NCBI GenBank assembly: GCA_018304605.1
Contig: JAGVVU010000009.1
Location: 1-40,669 of the forward strand
Source of the DNA: Candidatus Aenigmatarchaeota archaeon
Lineage (GTDB): Archaea; Aenigmatarchaeota; Aenigmatarchaeia; GW2011-AR5
Length of the DNA: 40,669 bases
Direction of reading: 5' to 3'
The number at the start of each line of letters is the position of its first letter. Position 1 is the first letter of the stretch. This document shows positions 16,851 through 26,005 of this stretch, piece after piece. The notes beneath the pieces were generated by a model. It ran no database searches and was not told the origin of the DNA. It was given only the letters and a program-made list of their open reading frames with translations. The translations under genes and the position numbers were made by a program.

Positions 16851-17016
16851 CTTAGATTCATTGAAAACTGCCATCTTCAGATGGCAGATGAAACACAATG
16901 AATCTGGGATCCCATCTTCCAACACAAGAATGAGCAAAGCTCATTCCGTGCAGGATGGCTCTTCGAGCCATCCTTGCAAACCCACGACTTTAGTCGTGGG
17001 ATATAAGGAAGATGTG
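16851..17016. repeat. Multi-branched palindromic element, copy 1
   Basis: Outer stem 1 is AGATTCATTG (16854-16863) with CAATGAATCT (16896-16905), enclosing CTGCCATC-TTCA-GATGGCAG. Stem 2 is CATCTTCC (16913-16920) with GGAAGATG (17007-17014), enclosing GAATGAGC-AAA-GCTCATTC, GGATGGCTC-TTC-GAGCCATCC and CCCACGACTTTAGTCGTGGG. Two more copies lie at 28099-28209 and 28212-28430. The last hairpin resembles the ends of IS200/IS605-type elements, but no transposase is present. Confidence 0.85.
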
Positions 17017-17055
17017 ATTTTACTTTCCTAATTTGAAAGATAAACTATAAAAGCG

Positions 17056-17140
17056 AATTTTTATCTTTGCGAATGCCAGTGAGCAAATTATAATAATTCT
17101 TTTTTGATTGAGATTTTTTCTTTTGAAGAAAAAAGCTCAC
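17056..17140 (-). repeat. Post-stop hairpin module after nusA
   Basis: On the gene strand the nusA stop is followed by GCTTTTTTCTTCAAAAGAAA (a CTTTT/AAAAG hairpin), an AAAAAGAATTATTATAATTT stretch and GCTCACTGGCATTCGC (17069-17084). The last piece recurs after rps10 as GGCTCACTGGCGTTCGC and at 28437-28453. Confidence 0.6.
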
Positions 17141-17545
17141 TTATTTCACCTTGAGTTCTTCCATGTCGAACAGCCGCTGCAGGAACTTGTTTATTATTTT
17201 TATGTTCTTTCCGCCCTTGCCTATCACCTTTGCCTTGTCGTTCGGCTTTATCTTGACGAATACAGTCTTCTCCTTCACGGAGAATTCCTGCACGCCCGGT
17301 ATTATGTTCTTTATGAACTCCTCAAGGCCCTCCGAATACTCGAAGACCTTTATGCTCTTCTTGAAGACACGCTCGGCGTTCTTTATCTTCGAGCCGTTCT
17401 TTCCGACGGTGGAGCCGTACTGTCCCTGCGCTATGACGAAGTATATCTCGTCACCCTCGCTTATCGCGTCAACGACAGAAGAACCAGTCAGATTCTGGAA
17501 TAGGCTTATTGACTGAATTGTATTCTGGTCAAGCGTTACTTTCAT
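17141..17545 (-). CDS. nusA: Archaeal NusA-like transcription factor
   Basis: 134 residues with two KH domains, the short archaeal form. GTVGKNGSKIKNAE-type and KVIGKGGKNIKIINKFL loops carry the GxxG motif of KH domains. It binds RNA near the polymerase; in archaea it usually sits between rpl30e and rps12, as here. ATG 17545 is 12 nt after the rpl30e stop. Confidence 0.93.
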   Translation of the reverse strand: MKVTLDQNTIQSISLFQNLTGSSVVDAISEGDEIYFVIAQGQYGSTVGKNGSKIKNAERVFKKSIKVFEYSEGLEEFIKNIIPGVQEFSVKEKTVFVKIKPNDKAKVIGKGGKNIKIINKFLQRLFDMEELKVK

Positions 17546-17556
17546 TGATTTTCCTC

Positions 17557-17802
17557 TTATTTTAGTTCTGCATAGATGTCCGAAAAGCCCACCATTGCCA
17601 CAGGAAAGGGCTTTCCAAGCTTGGTTCCAAGCTGCGTCTGGTCGCCCTCGAACACGTCTATCTTGACGTTCCCGAGCTTTGCTGTCGCGCTCTTTGGGCA
17701 GTTCTTCGCCACTATGACCTTCTTGATGGCGCCGCTCTTCACGCCCCTGCTTATTTCCTTCGCGCCTATTATCATTTTTGTGTCTTTCGATTTTGCAGCC
17801 AT
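17557..17802 (-). CDS. rpl30e: 50S ribosomal protein L30e
   Basis: 81-residue member of the L7Ae/L30e RNA-binding family, short for the family (usually about 100). IIGAKEISRGVKSGAIKKVIVAKNCP is typical. Its ATG is preceded by the same leader element found before adk. It is positioned between rpoA2 and nusA in the standard archaeal order. Confidence 0.92.
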   Translation of the reverse strand: MAAKSKDTKMIIGAKEISRGVKSGAIKKVIVAKNCPKSATAKLGNVKIDVFEGDQTQLGTKLGKPFPVAMVGFSDIYAELK

Positions 17803-17868
17803 ACAAATCCTTTTTCTTACGAAGAAAAAGTCTTTGTGAACCCAAAAAGAAATGATGTTCCTAAAGAC
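17803..17868 (-). repeat. Repeated leader element, copy 2 (rpl30e)
   Basis: Ends exactly at the rpl30e ATG. It is identical to the adk leader over TTTGTATG-side bases GGATTTGT and over GTTCACAAAGAC, TTCTTTTTGGGTTC and GTCTTTAGGAAC. It differs only in the two loop regions, where CTTTTTCTT-CGT-AAGAAAAAG forms a perfect hairpin here. Confidence 0.75.
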
Positions 17869-17939
17869 CCGCCTTCGTGTATATTCTGTTTTATTTCATA
17901 TTTTATAATAATTTTCTTTTGGACCCAGAGACCCTCTTT

Positions 17940-17988
17940 AATAATTCTTTTCCGAGGTTTTCTTTCTAAGAAAAGCTCAAGAAAAGGC
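17940..17988 (-). repeat. Post-stop hairpin module after rpoA2
   Basis: On the gene strand GCCTTTTCTTGA, then GCTTTTCTTAGAAAGAAAA, CCTCGGAAAAGAATTATTAAAG. It is nearly identical to the module after rps12. Confidence 0.6.
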
Positions 17989-19116
17989 TCACTCTTTTAT
18001 TTTCCTCATCTTCTTCATCTTTTCCATATCAACGGCAAGCTGGACCATTCCGGTGCCCACAGGGGCGATTTGCCCGACAAGTATGTTCTCTATTATTCCC
18101 TCGAGCTTGTCCTTCTCGCCGTAGAAGGACGCGTTGACCAGATGCTTCTTCGTTTCCTCGAAGTTCGCTCTCGCGAGCACGCTGGCTTTTTTCCCCGACA
18201 CGCCGTATCTGCCTATGTCCTTTATCGTGCCGTCAAACGTCATCATGTCCGCAAGCAGCATGAGGTGCCTTACGTCCACGTCCAGTCCCTGCTCATCCAG
18301 CGTGTCTTTGGATTCGAGAAGTATCATGTTCCTCGCGGCTTCCACGCCGAGCACGTCATAGACCTGGTGAATGTCGTTCGTCTTCGTCCTCGCTATGTCG
18401 ATGCCATCCACTCGCAGCACTTTTTTCAGGTTGGTCCCGGTCGTTTGTATTATCCAGTCCTCGTCTTCCTTTATGACGACCACGTTGTCGATGCCCTTTA
18501 TTCCCGCCGTGTGGAGCTTCATGAGCTTGTTCTTTATCTTCCTGAGGTTCTTGACGTTGTCTTTTTTCGGCTTTATGCAGACGTTCTTGCCCCTGACCGT
18601 CGTGTCGCAATCCTTGATGTGCTTCTCGAGCAGCTCCTTCACCTCGTCCTTGTAGCCTTCTTTCTCGAGCTCCAGCTCTATCTGCATGTTGACAAGGTCG
18701 ATGGAGTCGTAAACTATTATGTCGCTCATCTTCAGCGATTTTATCTTGCCTGCTATCTCCTTCGCCTTTTCCTTGCTGTTGTACTCCTTGTTCAGGTAGA
18801 TTGTCATGTTCTTCTCGAACGTCTTCCTCGCATCGAATATCTCTATCAGCCTTGGCAGGCCATGCGTGACCTTGGACAGCCTGTCGCTTTGCGAAGCCAT
18901 CGTGTAAGAACGCATCGTCATTTGCGTCGCGGGCTCGGAGATGCTTTGCGCCGCAATGATCCCTATTGCCTCGCCCGGCTCGTACTTGTATTTCTCGATG
19001 GCTTTGACCAGCATGGCGAGCTTCTCTTCCTTCTGCTTTCCCGTTACGCCGTTCTTCTTGCAGTATTCCTCGAAGTCCCTCATGACTTTATTCGGCAATG
19101 CTAATATTTCTGGCAT
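17989..19116 (-). CDS. rpoA2: RNA polymerase subunit A'' (Rpo1C)
   Basis: C-terminal part of the largest subunit, 375 residues. [26 protein letters not shown] (bridge/trigger loop region) and [25 protein letters not shown] are hallmarks. GGTGAATAATTATG places a Shine-Dalgarno match over the end of the preceding small gene. The split from A' is standard for archaea; here a 67-codon gene lies between them. Confidence 0.97.
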   Translation of the reverse strand: MPEILALPNKVMRDFEEYCKKNGVTGKQKEEKLAMLVKAIEKYKYEPGEAIGIIAAQSISEPATQMTMRSYTMASQSDRLSKVTHGLPRLIEIFDARKTFEKNMTIYLNKEYNSKEKAKEIAGKIKSLKMSDIIVYDSIDLVNMQIELELEKEGYKDEVKELLEKHIKDCDTTVRGKNVCIKPKKDNVKNLRKIKNKLMKLHTAGIKGIDNVVVIKEDEDWIIQTTGTNLKKVLRVDGIDIARTKTNDIHQVYDVLGVEAARNMILLESKDTLDEQGLDVDVRHLMLLADMMTFDGTIKDIGRYGVSGKKASVLARANFEETKKHLVNASFYGEKDKLEGIIENILVGQIAPVGTGMVQLAVDMEKMKKMRKIKE

Positions 19117-19118
19117 AA

Positions 19119-19322
19119 TTATTCACCTTTTTTGACTAATTCAAATATAGGAAATTCTGCATTATCGTCCTTGGTTATTTCTCCTGTAAAAACCAAATAA
19201 TGAAGAACAGAATCCACGTCTGCATGAGGCGCATATGCTTTTATCCCGTCTCGCGTTCCAAAGCCTAAACTTAATGCTTCATATACCACGTCGATATCAC
19301 CTGACGAAAGGGTTATAGTCAT
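19119..19322 (-). CDS. Small hypothetical gene inserted between rpoA1 and rpoA2
   Basis: 67 residues ([20 protein letters not shown]...). Its ATG follows the rpoA1 stop by one nt, and its stop is 2 nt before the rpoA2 ATG, so it is tightly coupled on both sides. The pattern [17 protein letters not shown], then [15 protein letters not shown] looks like a small helical, possibly winged-helix, fold. Base use is more AT-rich than that of its neighbours. I do not recognise it; the two subunit genes are usually adjacent. Confidence 0.75.
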   Translation of the reverse strand: MTITLSSGDIDVVYEALSLGFGTRDGIKAYAPHADVDSVLHYLVFTGEITKDDNAEFPIFELVKKGE

Positions 19323-19323
19323 A

Positions 19324-21813
19324 TTATTCTAGCACCTTCCCAACATCGACCTTGCCCGCATCGCTCTTTGCAGGATCGATGCCGTCCTCCCCTGCGATGA
19401 ACTGGATGATATGGTTCTTGCTGTCCCTGACCGTACCGTCATACTCCACCCTCAGGTCTTGCAACGCATTCACAAGCCTTCGTTCCATGTATCCGGAGTG
19501 CCTTGTGTGCAATGACTTGTCCATGAGGTTTTCCCTGGAGTTCATGGCGTCGAAGAAGAATTCGAAGGGATCGAGGCCCTTCTTGTAGCCATGGCTCACG
19601 AATCCGCACGCTTTCAGGCCCAGGTCGCCCGGCTTGAAGTGCGAAGTTGTCCTGTTCAGGAAGCCGCGATGGATACGCTCCCCTTCCAGAGCCTCCTGCC
19701 CCACGAAGGCGCACATCTGCGTGAGGTTGACGAAGCTGCCTCTTGCTCCCGTGACGGCCATCATGACGGATGAGTTCAGTGGAAGGTCCGCCTTGACTAT
19801 CTCCCCCGCCTCGTTTGACGCCATGCCTCCCATCTGAAGTATCTTGTTCTCGAATATCACGTTCCTCGTCAGTCCTACTGTACCCTCTATCTTTCCGGCG
19901 CTGAAGTCCTTTACCAGCTTCTCTGAATTTGTCTCGAATTCCTCCACGGCTTTTTCTATCTTCCTCTTTGCCTTCTCGGATATGTTGGTGTCAGCGACAG
20001 ATATGCTGAAGCCTTTCTTTGTCACTACGTCAAGGACGAGCCTCGTCATCCTGTCCAGGAATATTCGCGTGGTCTCGCTGCCGTATTTCCTCTCCATCGC
20101 GTCGATCAGCTTGCCCGTCTTTTCGCCCAGCGCATCGTCATCAATCACGCCTTTCTTGAGAACGCCGTTCTTTATTACAACCATTTCGTCGTCGAATCCG
20201 CTGCTGTAGACGGACGACTTGAATTCAAGATTGAGGTCCTTTGGAAGGAGCATGCTGAATATTTCTTTCCCTGTGTATTCCTCTTTCGCCTCGAAATCCT
20301 CTATGCCGACGGCGAAAAGCAGTTCTATCGCTTCTTTTCGCGAGAACTTGGCCTCCTTGCGGGTTAACATGTATGCGCCCGTCACGTGGTCGTGCTTCCC
20401 TGTTATTATCGGAGACCCGTACCTTGGCGACCTGATGTGCTTCTCGACGAGCATGAGCATCTCGGCCTCTGTCTGCGCCTCCTCTGTCTGCGGCACGTGC
20501 AGGTTCATCTCATCCCCGTCAAAGTCTGCGTTGTAAGGTATGGTCACCGCAAGATTTATGCGGAGCGTCTGGTAAGGCATGATGCGCGCGCGGTGCGCCA
20601 TCATCGACATCCTGTGCAGCGAAGGCTGCCTGTTCAGGAGCGTTATGTCATTGTCCATCATGTGCCTCTCGACAACGTAGCCGACGTCGAGCTCCCCCGA
20701 TATGTCCTTCTTGTTCTCGTCCGTGATTTTCTTCCTGATCCCGTCCGAGCGTAGAATATAATTGGCGCCGGGATGCACCTTCGAGCCGTTCAGCACGAGC
20801 CCTTTCAGCTCTGCGATGTTGTTCTTGGTGACCTTGATTTGCAGCGTGAGCTCCTTAGCTATGTCCATCGGCACGCCGACCTCGTTTATGGATATCCTTG
20901 GGTCAGGCGAGATGACGGTACGTGCCGAGAAGTTAACGCGCTTGCCGGACAGGTTTCCGCGGAATCGTCCTTCCTTCTTGCTCAGCCTCTGCATGAGCGT
21001 CTTCAATGCCCTTCCTGACCTGTGCCTTGCAGGAGGCAGCGTGGATATTTCGTTGCTCATCAATGTAGAAATATGATACTGCAGCAGCTCCCATATGTCC
21101 GCTATGATGAAGTCGGGCGCGCCTATCTCAAGATTCTTGCGCAGCCTTTCGTTTATCCTGACAACATCCACGAGCTTGTGCGTGAGGTCGTCCTCTGACC
21201 GCTCGCCGGTTTCCAGCGTTATCGACGGCCGCACGGTGACAGGCGGGACCGGAAGTATCGTGAGCACGAACCATTCGGGCCTACCGCCGCTTATCTTCAT
21301 GAGCTTGACGTCCTCGTCGGTCATTCTTTCCAGGCGCTGCCTGACTTCCTCGCTAGTTAGCTCGACTTTTCCTTCCCTGTACGAGGTCGGCTTCTGGAAT
21401 TCTATGTCCTTCTGCTTCTCGCCGCAATGAGGGCAGGTGCTTTTCTTTTTCTTGTATATCTCATTGAGGGGATTCTTCATCTCCTTCAATACTTCGTCAT
21501 CGACAAGAGGCTTCGAGCACTTCCTGCATATCGTTTTCAGCATCATGTATATTTTCTTTCCGTAGAGCGGGTGGACCACAGGCTTGATGAGCTCCAGATA
21601 TCCGAAATGGCCGAGGCATTGCCCTATCGTGCCGCCGCAGGTCCTGCATCGCAGCCCGGGGTCCACGACGCCAAGATGCAAGTCAGTCAGCCCGCCGTCT
21701 ATAGGGTATCCGTCCGGGTCGTACAGCTCGGCATGCTCTATCTTGATCGCCGACATCTCCTTGATGAGCTTCGGCGACATGAATCCGAATTCGATGCTTT
21801 TTATTGATGTCAT
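19324..21813 (-). CDS. rpoA1: RNA polymerase subunit A' (Rpo1N)
   Basis: 829 residues from ATG 21813, preceded by GAGTGATAATC that overlaps the rpoB stop. The N-terminal zinc site (CRTCGGTIGQCLGH), second Cys site (CRKC...CPHCG) and the catalytic NADFDGDEMNLH are intact. It ends at GKVLE, followed at once by the 67-codon gene. Together with A'' it forms the largest subunit. Confidence 0.97.
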   Translation of the reverse strand: MTSIKSIEFGFMSPKLIKEMSAIKIEHAELYDPDGYPIDGGLTDLHLGVVDPGLRCRTCGGTIGQCLGHFGYLELIKPVVHPLYGKKIYMMLKTICRKCSKPLVDDEVLKEMKNPLNEIYKKKKSTCPHCGEKQKDIEFQKPTSYREGKVELTSEEVRQRLERMTDEDVKLMKISGGRPEWFVLTILPVPPVTVRPSITLETGERSEDDLTHKLVDVVRINERLRKNLEIGAPDFIIADIWELLQYHISTLMSNEISTLPPARHRSGRALKTLMQRLSKKEGRFRGNLSGKRVNFSARTVISPDPRISINEVGVPMDIAKELTLQIKVTKNNIAELKGLVLNGSKVHPGANYILRSDGIRKKITDENKKDISGELDVGYVVERHMMDNDITLLNRQPSLHRMSMMAHRARIMPYQTLRINLAVTIPYNADFDGDEMNLHVPQTEEAQTEAEMLMLVEKHIRSPRYGSPIITGKHDHVTGAYMLTRKEAKFSRKEAIELLFAVGIEDFEAKEEYTGKEIFSMLLPKDLNLEFKSSVYSSGFDDEMVVIKNGVLKKGVIDDDALGEKTGKLIDAMERKYGSETTRIFLDRMTRLVLDVVTKKGFSISVADTNISEKAKRKIEKAVEEFETNSEKLVKDFSAGKIEGTVGLTRNVIFENKILQMGGMASNEAGEIVKADLPLNSSVMMAVTGARGSFVNLTQMCAFVGQEALEGERIHRGFLNRTTSHFKPGDLGLKACGFVSHGYKKGLDPFEFFFDAMNSRENLMDKSLHTRHSGYMERRLVNALQDLRVEYDGTVRDSKNHIIQFIAGEDGIDPAKSDAGKVDVGKVLE

Positions 21814-21818
21814 GATTA

Positions 21819-24800
21819 TCACTCTTCAACGTTCACCTTCGGGTACATTCCAAGGCATTTCAATTCATCAAGCATCAGCTTGAAGGCATAGCTCATTTCT
21901 ACTTCTATTATCTTGCTCTTCTTGCACACCGCGCAGAACTTCTTCCCTTTAGTGAAGTCCTCCATCGCGACGAGTCCGCACTTGTCGCATATCGGGATCT
22001 TGTACTTGTCGCTGCTGAAACGTTCCTTGAGCAGCAGCGCGGCGCCATGCGCGATCAGGCAGTCCTTCTCCATCTCCCCCAGTCTCAGTCCGCCCTGCTT
22101 CGCGCGGCCTGCCGTCGGCTGCTTTGTCAGCAGCGTTACAGGACCTCTTGCCCTGGACTGTATCTTGTTGGCGACCATGTGGTGAAGTTTTTGATAGTAA
22201 CAAGGCCCGACGAGTATCCTCGCCTCGAGCATCCTGCCCGTTGTTCCGTCGCACATCGCCTCTTTGCCGTCGTCCCTGAATCCTGATTTCTTCAGCATGT
22301 CCCTTATGTTCTCCTCGCTCACTTCGGCGAACACCGACGAGTCGACTTCGTTCCCTGTGAGTGATGTTACCTTCGAGGCTATTATCTCCAGCAACTGTCC
22401 CAGTGTCATCCTGCTCGGTATTGCGTGAGGATTGATGATTATGTCAGGCGTTATGCCTGTGCAGGTGAAAGGCAGGTCTTCTTCAGGCACGATCAATGCA
22501 ACGACGCCCTTTTGTCCGTGTCGCGAAGCGAACTTGTCGCCCAGCTCTGGGATTCTGTCGCTGCGCACGTTTATCTTCACCAGCTTGTTGCCGCTAATGG
22601 TTTCCGTGATTATGACATTGTCGACTATTCCTTCCTCGCCGTGCCGTATCGTCTCGCTCGTTTCTCGCCTGTTCTCTGTCTCGACCATGAAACTCTCCAC
22701 AGGTCCAAAGAAACGCAAAGGCGAGACCTTTCCTATGAGCACGTCTCCAGACTCCACAGGCGTCTCGCGGTTCACTATCCCGTCCGCGCCGAGATTCGCG
22801 TACGCTTCTTCCGTCCTGTAGCCGTTCACTGACTTGTCCGGTATCTTTATCTCGTCCTTTTCTATTCCCCAGTATTTCTTCTCTTCCGTGGCATAACTTC
22901 TGAAGAATACCGATCTCCCAAAACCCCTCTCGAGCGTTGCCTTGTTGAAGACTATGCCGTCTTCCATGTTGTAGCCGTTGAAGCTCATTATCGCGATGGT
23001 TATGTTCTGTCCCTGCGGATGATTGTCCATGTCGGACTCGTGACCTACCACGGTGTTGACGAGCGGGACCTGCGGATATATCAGAACGTCCGATTTCGTG
23101 TCCGTTCTCATCAGGTAGTTTGTCGCGAAGATGCCCAGCGATTGCCCGGACATCTTGGCGCCGAAGTTTACACGATCCCCCCTGTTGTGCGCGGCAAACG
23201 GCACCAGCGAGGCTGAAAGCCCGAGAATGACGCCAGGGTCCACTTCCATGTGCGTGTGCTCCTTTGTTATGCTCTCCTTGTTGATCGCAACGTAAGAATT
23301 ATTTTCCTCTTCGGCGTCCAGGTACTCTATGACGCCCTGCTTTATCAGGTCCTGCCATTTGATCTCCGCCGCCTCCAGCCCCCCCACGTGCTTTTCTGTC
23401 AGCAGCGACTTTCCGTTCTCTACGACTATCATAGGCCTCTGGAGCCTGCCCGAGTCCGTGTTGATGTGGATCTCGTCGAACCCGTGGGAATAGACTATGC
23501 TTATCTGCGGGTCGATATGCCCGCTCCTTCGCTTTTGCCTCAGCTTCTGGATGAACTCGTCGGGCTTGGCCGACCTCCCCGCGATTTCCCCGTTGATGAA
23601 TACGATGGTTCCTTCCTCGCCCACTTCCTTCTTCACGAATTCCCTTATGTTGTCGATGTCCTTGCTCGTTTCCGTTATCGCCGCGAAGAGCGCAAGGTAC
23701 TTGCGCAGGCCTATGTTGACTCCTTCGGGCGTCTCTTCCGCGCAAAGCCTTCCCCAGTGCGTGGCATGCAGAGCCCTCGCCTCGAAGTGCTCCTGGGAAG
23801 CGGACAGCGGAGAGATCACGTTTCTCAGATGGGCAATTGTTCTTACGTGGTTCGTCCGTTCAAGGCGCTGGCAGACACCCGTGCGCCCGCCAATCCACTG
23901 GCCGGTCGCCATGTGGGATATTATTCTCTTCGTGAGGTAGTCGCTCTCGACGATCGATTTTATCGAAGGCATCTTGCCTCTCTTCACGAGCTTCTGGTAG
24001 GAATAGATTATTCTGGAAACCAGCCCGTACTTGCCCAGCAATATTGACCTGAAAAGTATCTCGAGGAAGTCTGAGACCATGCGGAGCCTCTTGTTCTCGT
24101 AGTGGTCTATGTCCTGTTCCTTCGCGTCGTGCAGCCCGACCTTGAGTATTTTTTTGACGACCTGCGAAAGGTATAACGCCTTTTTCATCCTGTCGGCCTT
24201 CTTCTGTCCCAGGTGAGGGAGCAGGTACTTGTCCATGATGTCCGTTATGCGCTTGTCCCGGTACTCCTTCTGGGGTATCCTCAGCTTCTTGCCGATATAT
24301 TCTTTGGCATCTTCAGGGGTGTTGACCTCGAATTCGTAAAGATTGAAGTATATTTCCTGCCTCTCGGCATCTGTGGACGCGATCGCCTCTACGATCTCCT
24401 TGTCAGTCTCCATCCCCAGCGCGCGCAGCAGCACGACCACTGGCAGTTTCTTGAGGTTCGCAAATGATATGGCTATTGTCCCGCTTTTGCGCTCCAGCGT
24501 GTGCCTCTGGACGAAGCCCGATGATTCGCTGTTTATGCGGGCCGTCTCGTTTTCCCCTTTTATTTCTATTATTGGCCTGTTCGAAAGCACCTCTTCCACC
24601 ATGACTATTACCCTTTCCGTGCCGTTGATTATGAAATAGCCGCCCGGGTCGTGGATTTCAGCATGATAGGCAGGTCGCCGAGCTTGACCTCCTGGGGTTC
24701 CTGCTCGACTCCGTTGATGACAGGTACCATCTCTACAAAAATCGGTGAAGAATAAGTAAGGTCCCTTATGCGCGATTCAGTCGGCGTTATCGGCCTTGTG

Positions 24801-25024
24801 GCGCCGTCGGCTTCCTTGACTACGGGCTTCGGTATCCTGACCTTGCCCAGCTTTATGCGGAATTCGGCCAGTTCAGGCGTCTCCAGCTCTATCTCGCCGA
24901 TCTCGTCGATTATTTTCTGGACGCGCACGTCGATGAACTCGTCGAAGCTCTTGATCTGGTGGTCGACGAATCCGACGTCGTGCTTGAACGACTTCAGGAG
25001 CGTCTTGTAATCTCTTGTGTCCAT
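21819..25024 (-). CDS. rpoB: RNA polymerase subunit B (Rpo2), frameshifted near N-terminus
   Basis: Second-largest polymerase subunit. From ATG 25024 (MDTRDYKTLLKSF) the first frame runs to LGDLPIMLKSTT and a stop at 24629-24631. The second frame resumes at DPGGYFIINGTERVIVMVEE and continues intact to 21819, including RDKRITDIMDKYLLPHLG, GDKFASRHGQKG and the zinc motif CDKCG/CAVC. About 15-25 residues that usually join KS and DPGGYF are missing. The break is not at the known methanogen/halophile B'/B'' split point, so it is a deletion with frameshift, real or from assembly. Confidence 0.93.
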
Positions 25025-25080
25025 TTTATCGACTCCGTGATGTAAGTGCCAGATTTTTATCCGCTTTTTGTAATATGTTT

Positions 25081-25160
25081 CTGTTACAAAGCTTTGCTTT
25101 GCGACACACATCGAGCAAGCTCGATGATGTTTTGATTGAAATTTTCTTTTCCAAAGAAAA
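25081..25160. repeat. Hairpins between rpoB and rpoH
   Basis: CAAAGC-TTT-GCTTTG (25087-25101), CATCGAGC-AA-GCTCGATG (25109-25126) and, on the gene strand after the rpoH stop, ACTTTTCTTTGGAAAAGAAA. The first resembles GGAAAAGC-TTT-GCTTTTCC at 28256-28274: same loop, different stem. Candidate RNA processing or termination elements. Confidence 0.6.
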
Positions 25161-25162
25161 GT

Positions 25163-25417
25163 TCATGCCACGACCCTGTAATAGTTGTACTCCTCTGCCA
25201 CCAGGGAGTTTCTTGTTATCTTGATGACATCGCCTTTCTTGCCCTGAAGGATTTTCACGACAGGATCGTCTTCCTTTATGCGCGGGAACTGCTTTGGAGA
25301 AACATTGAGGCTTTTCATGAGCTCCGCCTTCTCGTCGCCGCTGAGTATCTGGTGCTTCGGAACGAGATTGCTCTGGAAAATGTCTATGTCAGTTTCCTCT
25401 TTTTTCTTGGTTGCCAT
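25163..25417 (-). CDS. rpoH: RNA polymerase subunit H (Rpo5)
   Basis: 84 residues from ATG 25417, preceded by GGTGA. The core is FQSNLVPKHQILSGDEKAEL, then FPRIKEDDPVVK and GDVIKITRNS, as in archaeal H/eukaryotic RPB5 C-terminus. First gene of the polymerase operon. A TATA-like CTATATAAT at 25472-25480 overlaps the end of the upstream gene. Confidence 0.95.
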   Translation of the reverse strand: MATKKKEETDIDIFQSNLVPKHQILSGDEKAELMKSLNVSPKQFPRIKEDDPVVKILQGKKGDVIKITRNSLVAEEYNYYRVVA

Positions 25418-25472
25418 TCTTTTCACCATGAGCATATCAGAGTCGTCCCTCTGGACTCTAATTTTTTCTTTA

Positions 25473-25679
25473 TTATATAGAGTGAATCCTTGACTTTCTG
25501 AACCCCGAAACTGTCTTTTCAATCCTGTACATTGTTATTTCCTGAATGTGTGACAATGCTTCAGATTTTCTGAAAAATTCCCCTTCATCCCTGATAAGCA
25601 TTTTTTGCCTGTTTGTTACTATCTCGAACCAGCAGGCGTCATACCTTCCTAAATTATCGAACTGCAAAATACCAACCAT
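25473..25679 (-). CDS. Small hypothetical protein upstream of rpoH
   Basis: 68 residues from ATG 25679, preceded by GGTGGA. It contains MVGILQFDNLGRYDACWFEI and a basic C-terminus (FRKSRIHSI). Unrecognised. A longer frame extends through the tRNA-Lys gene but is rejected. Its stop overlaps the rpoH TATA region. Confidence 0.6.
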   Translation of the reverse strand: MVGILQFDNLGRYDACWFEIVTNRQKMLIRDEGEFFRKSEALSHIQEITMYRIEKTVSGFRKSRIHSI

Positions 25680-25694
25680 TCGTCCACCGATTTT

Positions 25695-25782
25695 ATAATA
25701 TTTTCTTCTTTCCGCCAGTGACTGACGCTTTAGCGTCTTTCTGCTTGGCTTTCTTCTTTTCCTAAAAGAAGAAAGGGTTAAA
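25695..25782 (-). repeat. Hairpin module downstream of tRNA-Lys
   Basis: On the tRNA strand: CTTTCTTCTTTTAGGAAAAG, AAGAAAGCC, then GACGCTAAAGCGTC, AGTCACTGGCGGAAAGAAGA, ATATTATAA. The module at 28018-28092 has the same order (hairpin, GACGCTAAAGCGTC hairpin, GTCACTGGCGGAAAAGAA, ATATTAT). In both cases it lies just after a gene, in the sense orientation. Confidence 0.8.
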
Positions 25783-26005
25783 TGGGCCCGACGGGATTCG
25801 AACCCGCGACACCCGGCTGTCTCTGGATGACGCAAGCTGCATGACGCCTTTGGCGTCTCCTTGCCTTGCGTCCGGCTTTCTTCATCCTCGGTGCCGCATT
25901 TTTCCATGCTGTCACCATGGATGTAAAAGGCCGATGCTCTACCAGGATTCTCCAGCCTTTCTTCTGGCATTCTTTCCAAGAAAGGACTGTCTGAGCTACA
26001 GGCCC
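25783..26005 (-). tRNA. trnK: tRNA-Lys (TTT) with two introns
   Basis: Acceptor GGGCCTG pairs with CGGGCCC, discriminator A. Exon 1 is 25989-26005 and ends GCTCAGAC. A 44-nt D-loop intron (25945-25988, one-base ambiguity) contains CCTTTCT/AGAAAGG. Exon 2 is 25924-25944, from TGGTAGAGC through CTTTTA, giving anticodon TTT. A 105-nt canonical 37/38 intron (25819-25923) has a strong GACGCC/GGCGTC hairpin. Exon 3 is 25783-25818 with T-arm GCGGG-TTCGAAT-CCCGT. The mature length is 74 nt. The 5' end is one nt from the 3' end of tRNA-Asp. Confidence 0.92.

Noticed and set aside
16812-16937. N-terminal extension of rps12
   Set aside because: The added residues come from the branched repeat and a spacer; S12 homology starts at MAGEF.
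17836-19104. Long plus-strand frame antisense to rpoA2
   Set aside because: It mirrors a clear RNA polymerase subunit gene; residues are low-complexity (Leu, His, Arg, Tyr) as expected of a shadow frame.
21819-25024. Natural rpoB1/rpoB2 split
   Set aside because: The break is near residue 150, conserved residues are missing, and the downstream frame has no proper start context.
25680-25979. Upstream extension of the 25473 gene
   Set aside because: These residues are read from tRNA-Lys exons and introns. ATG 25679 has its own Shine-Dalgarno match.
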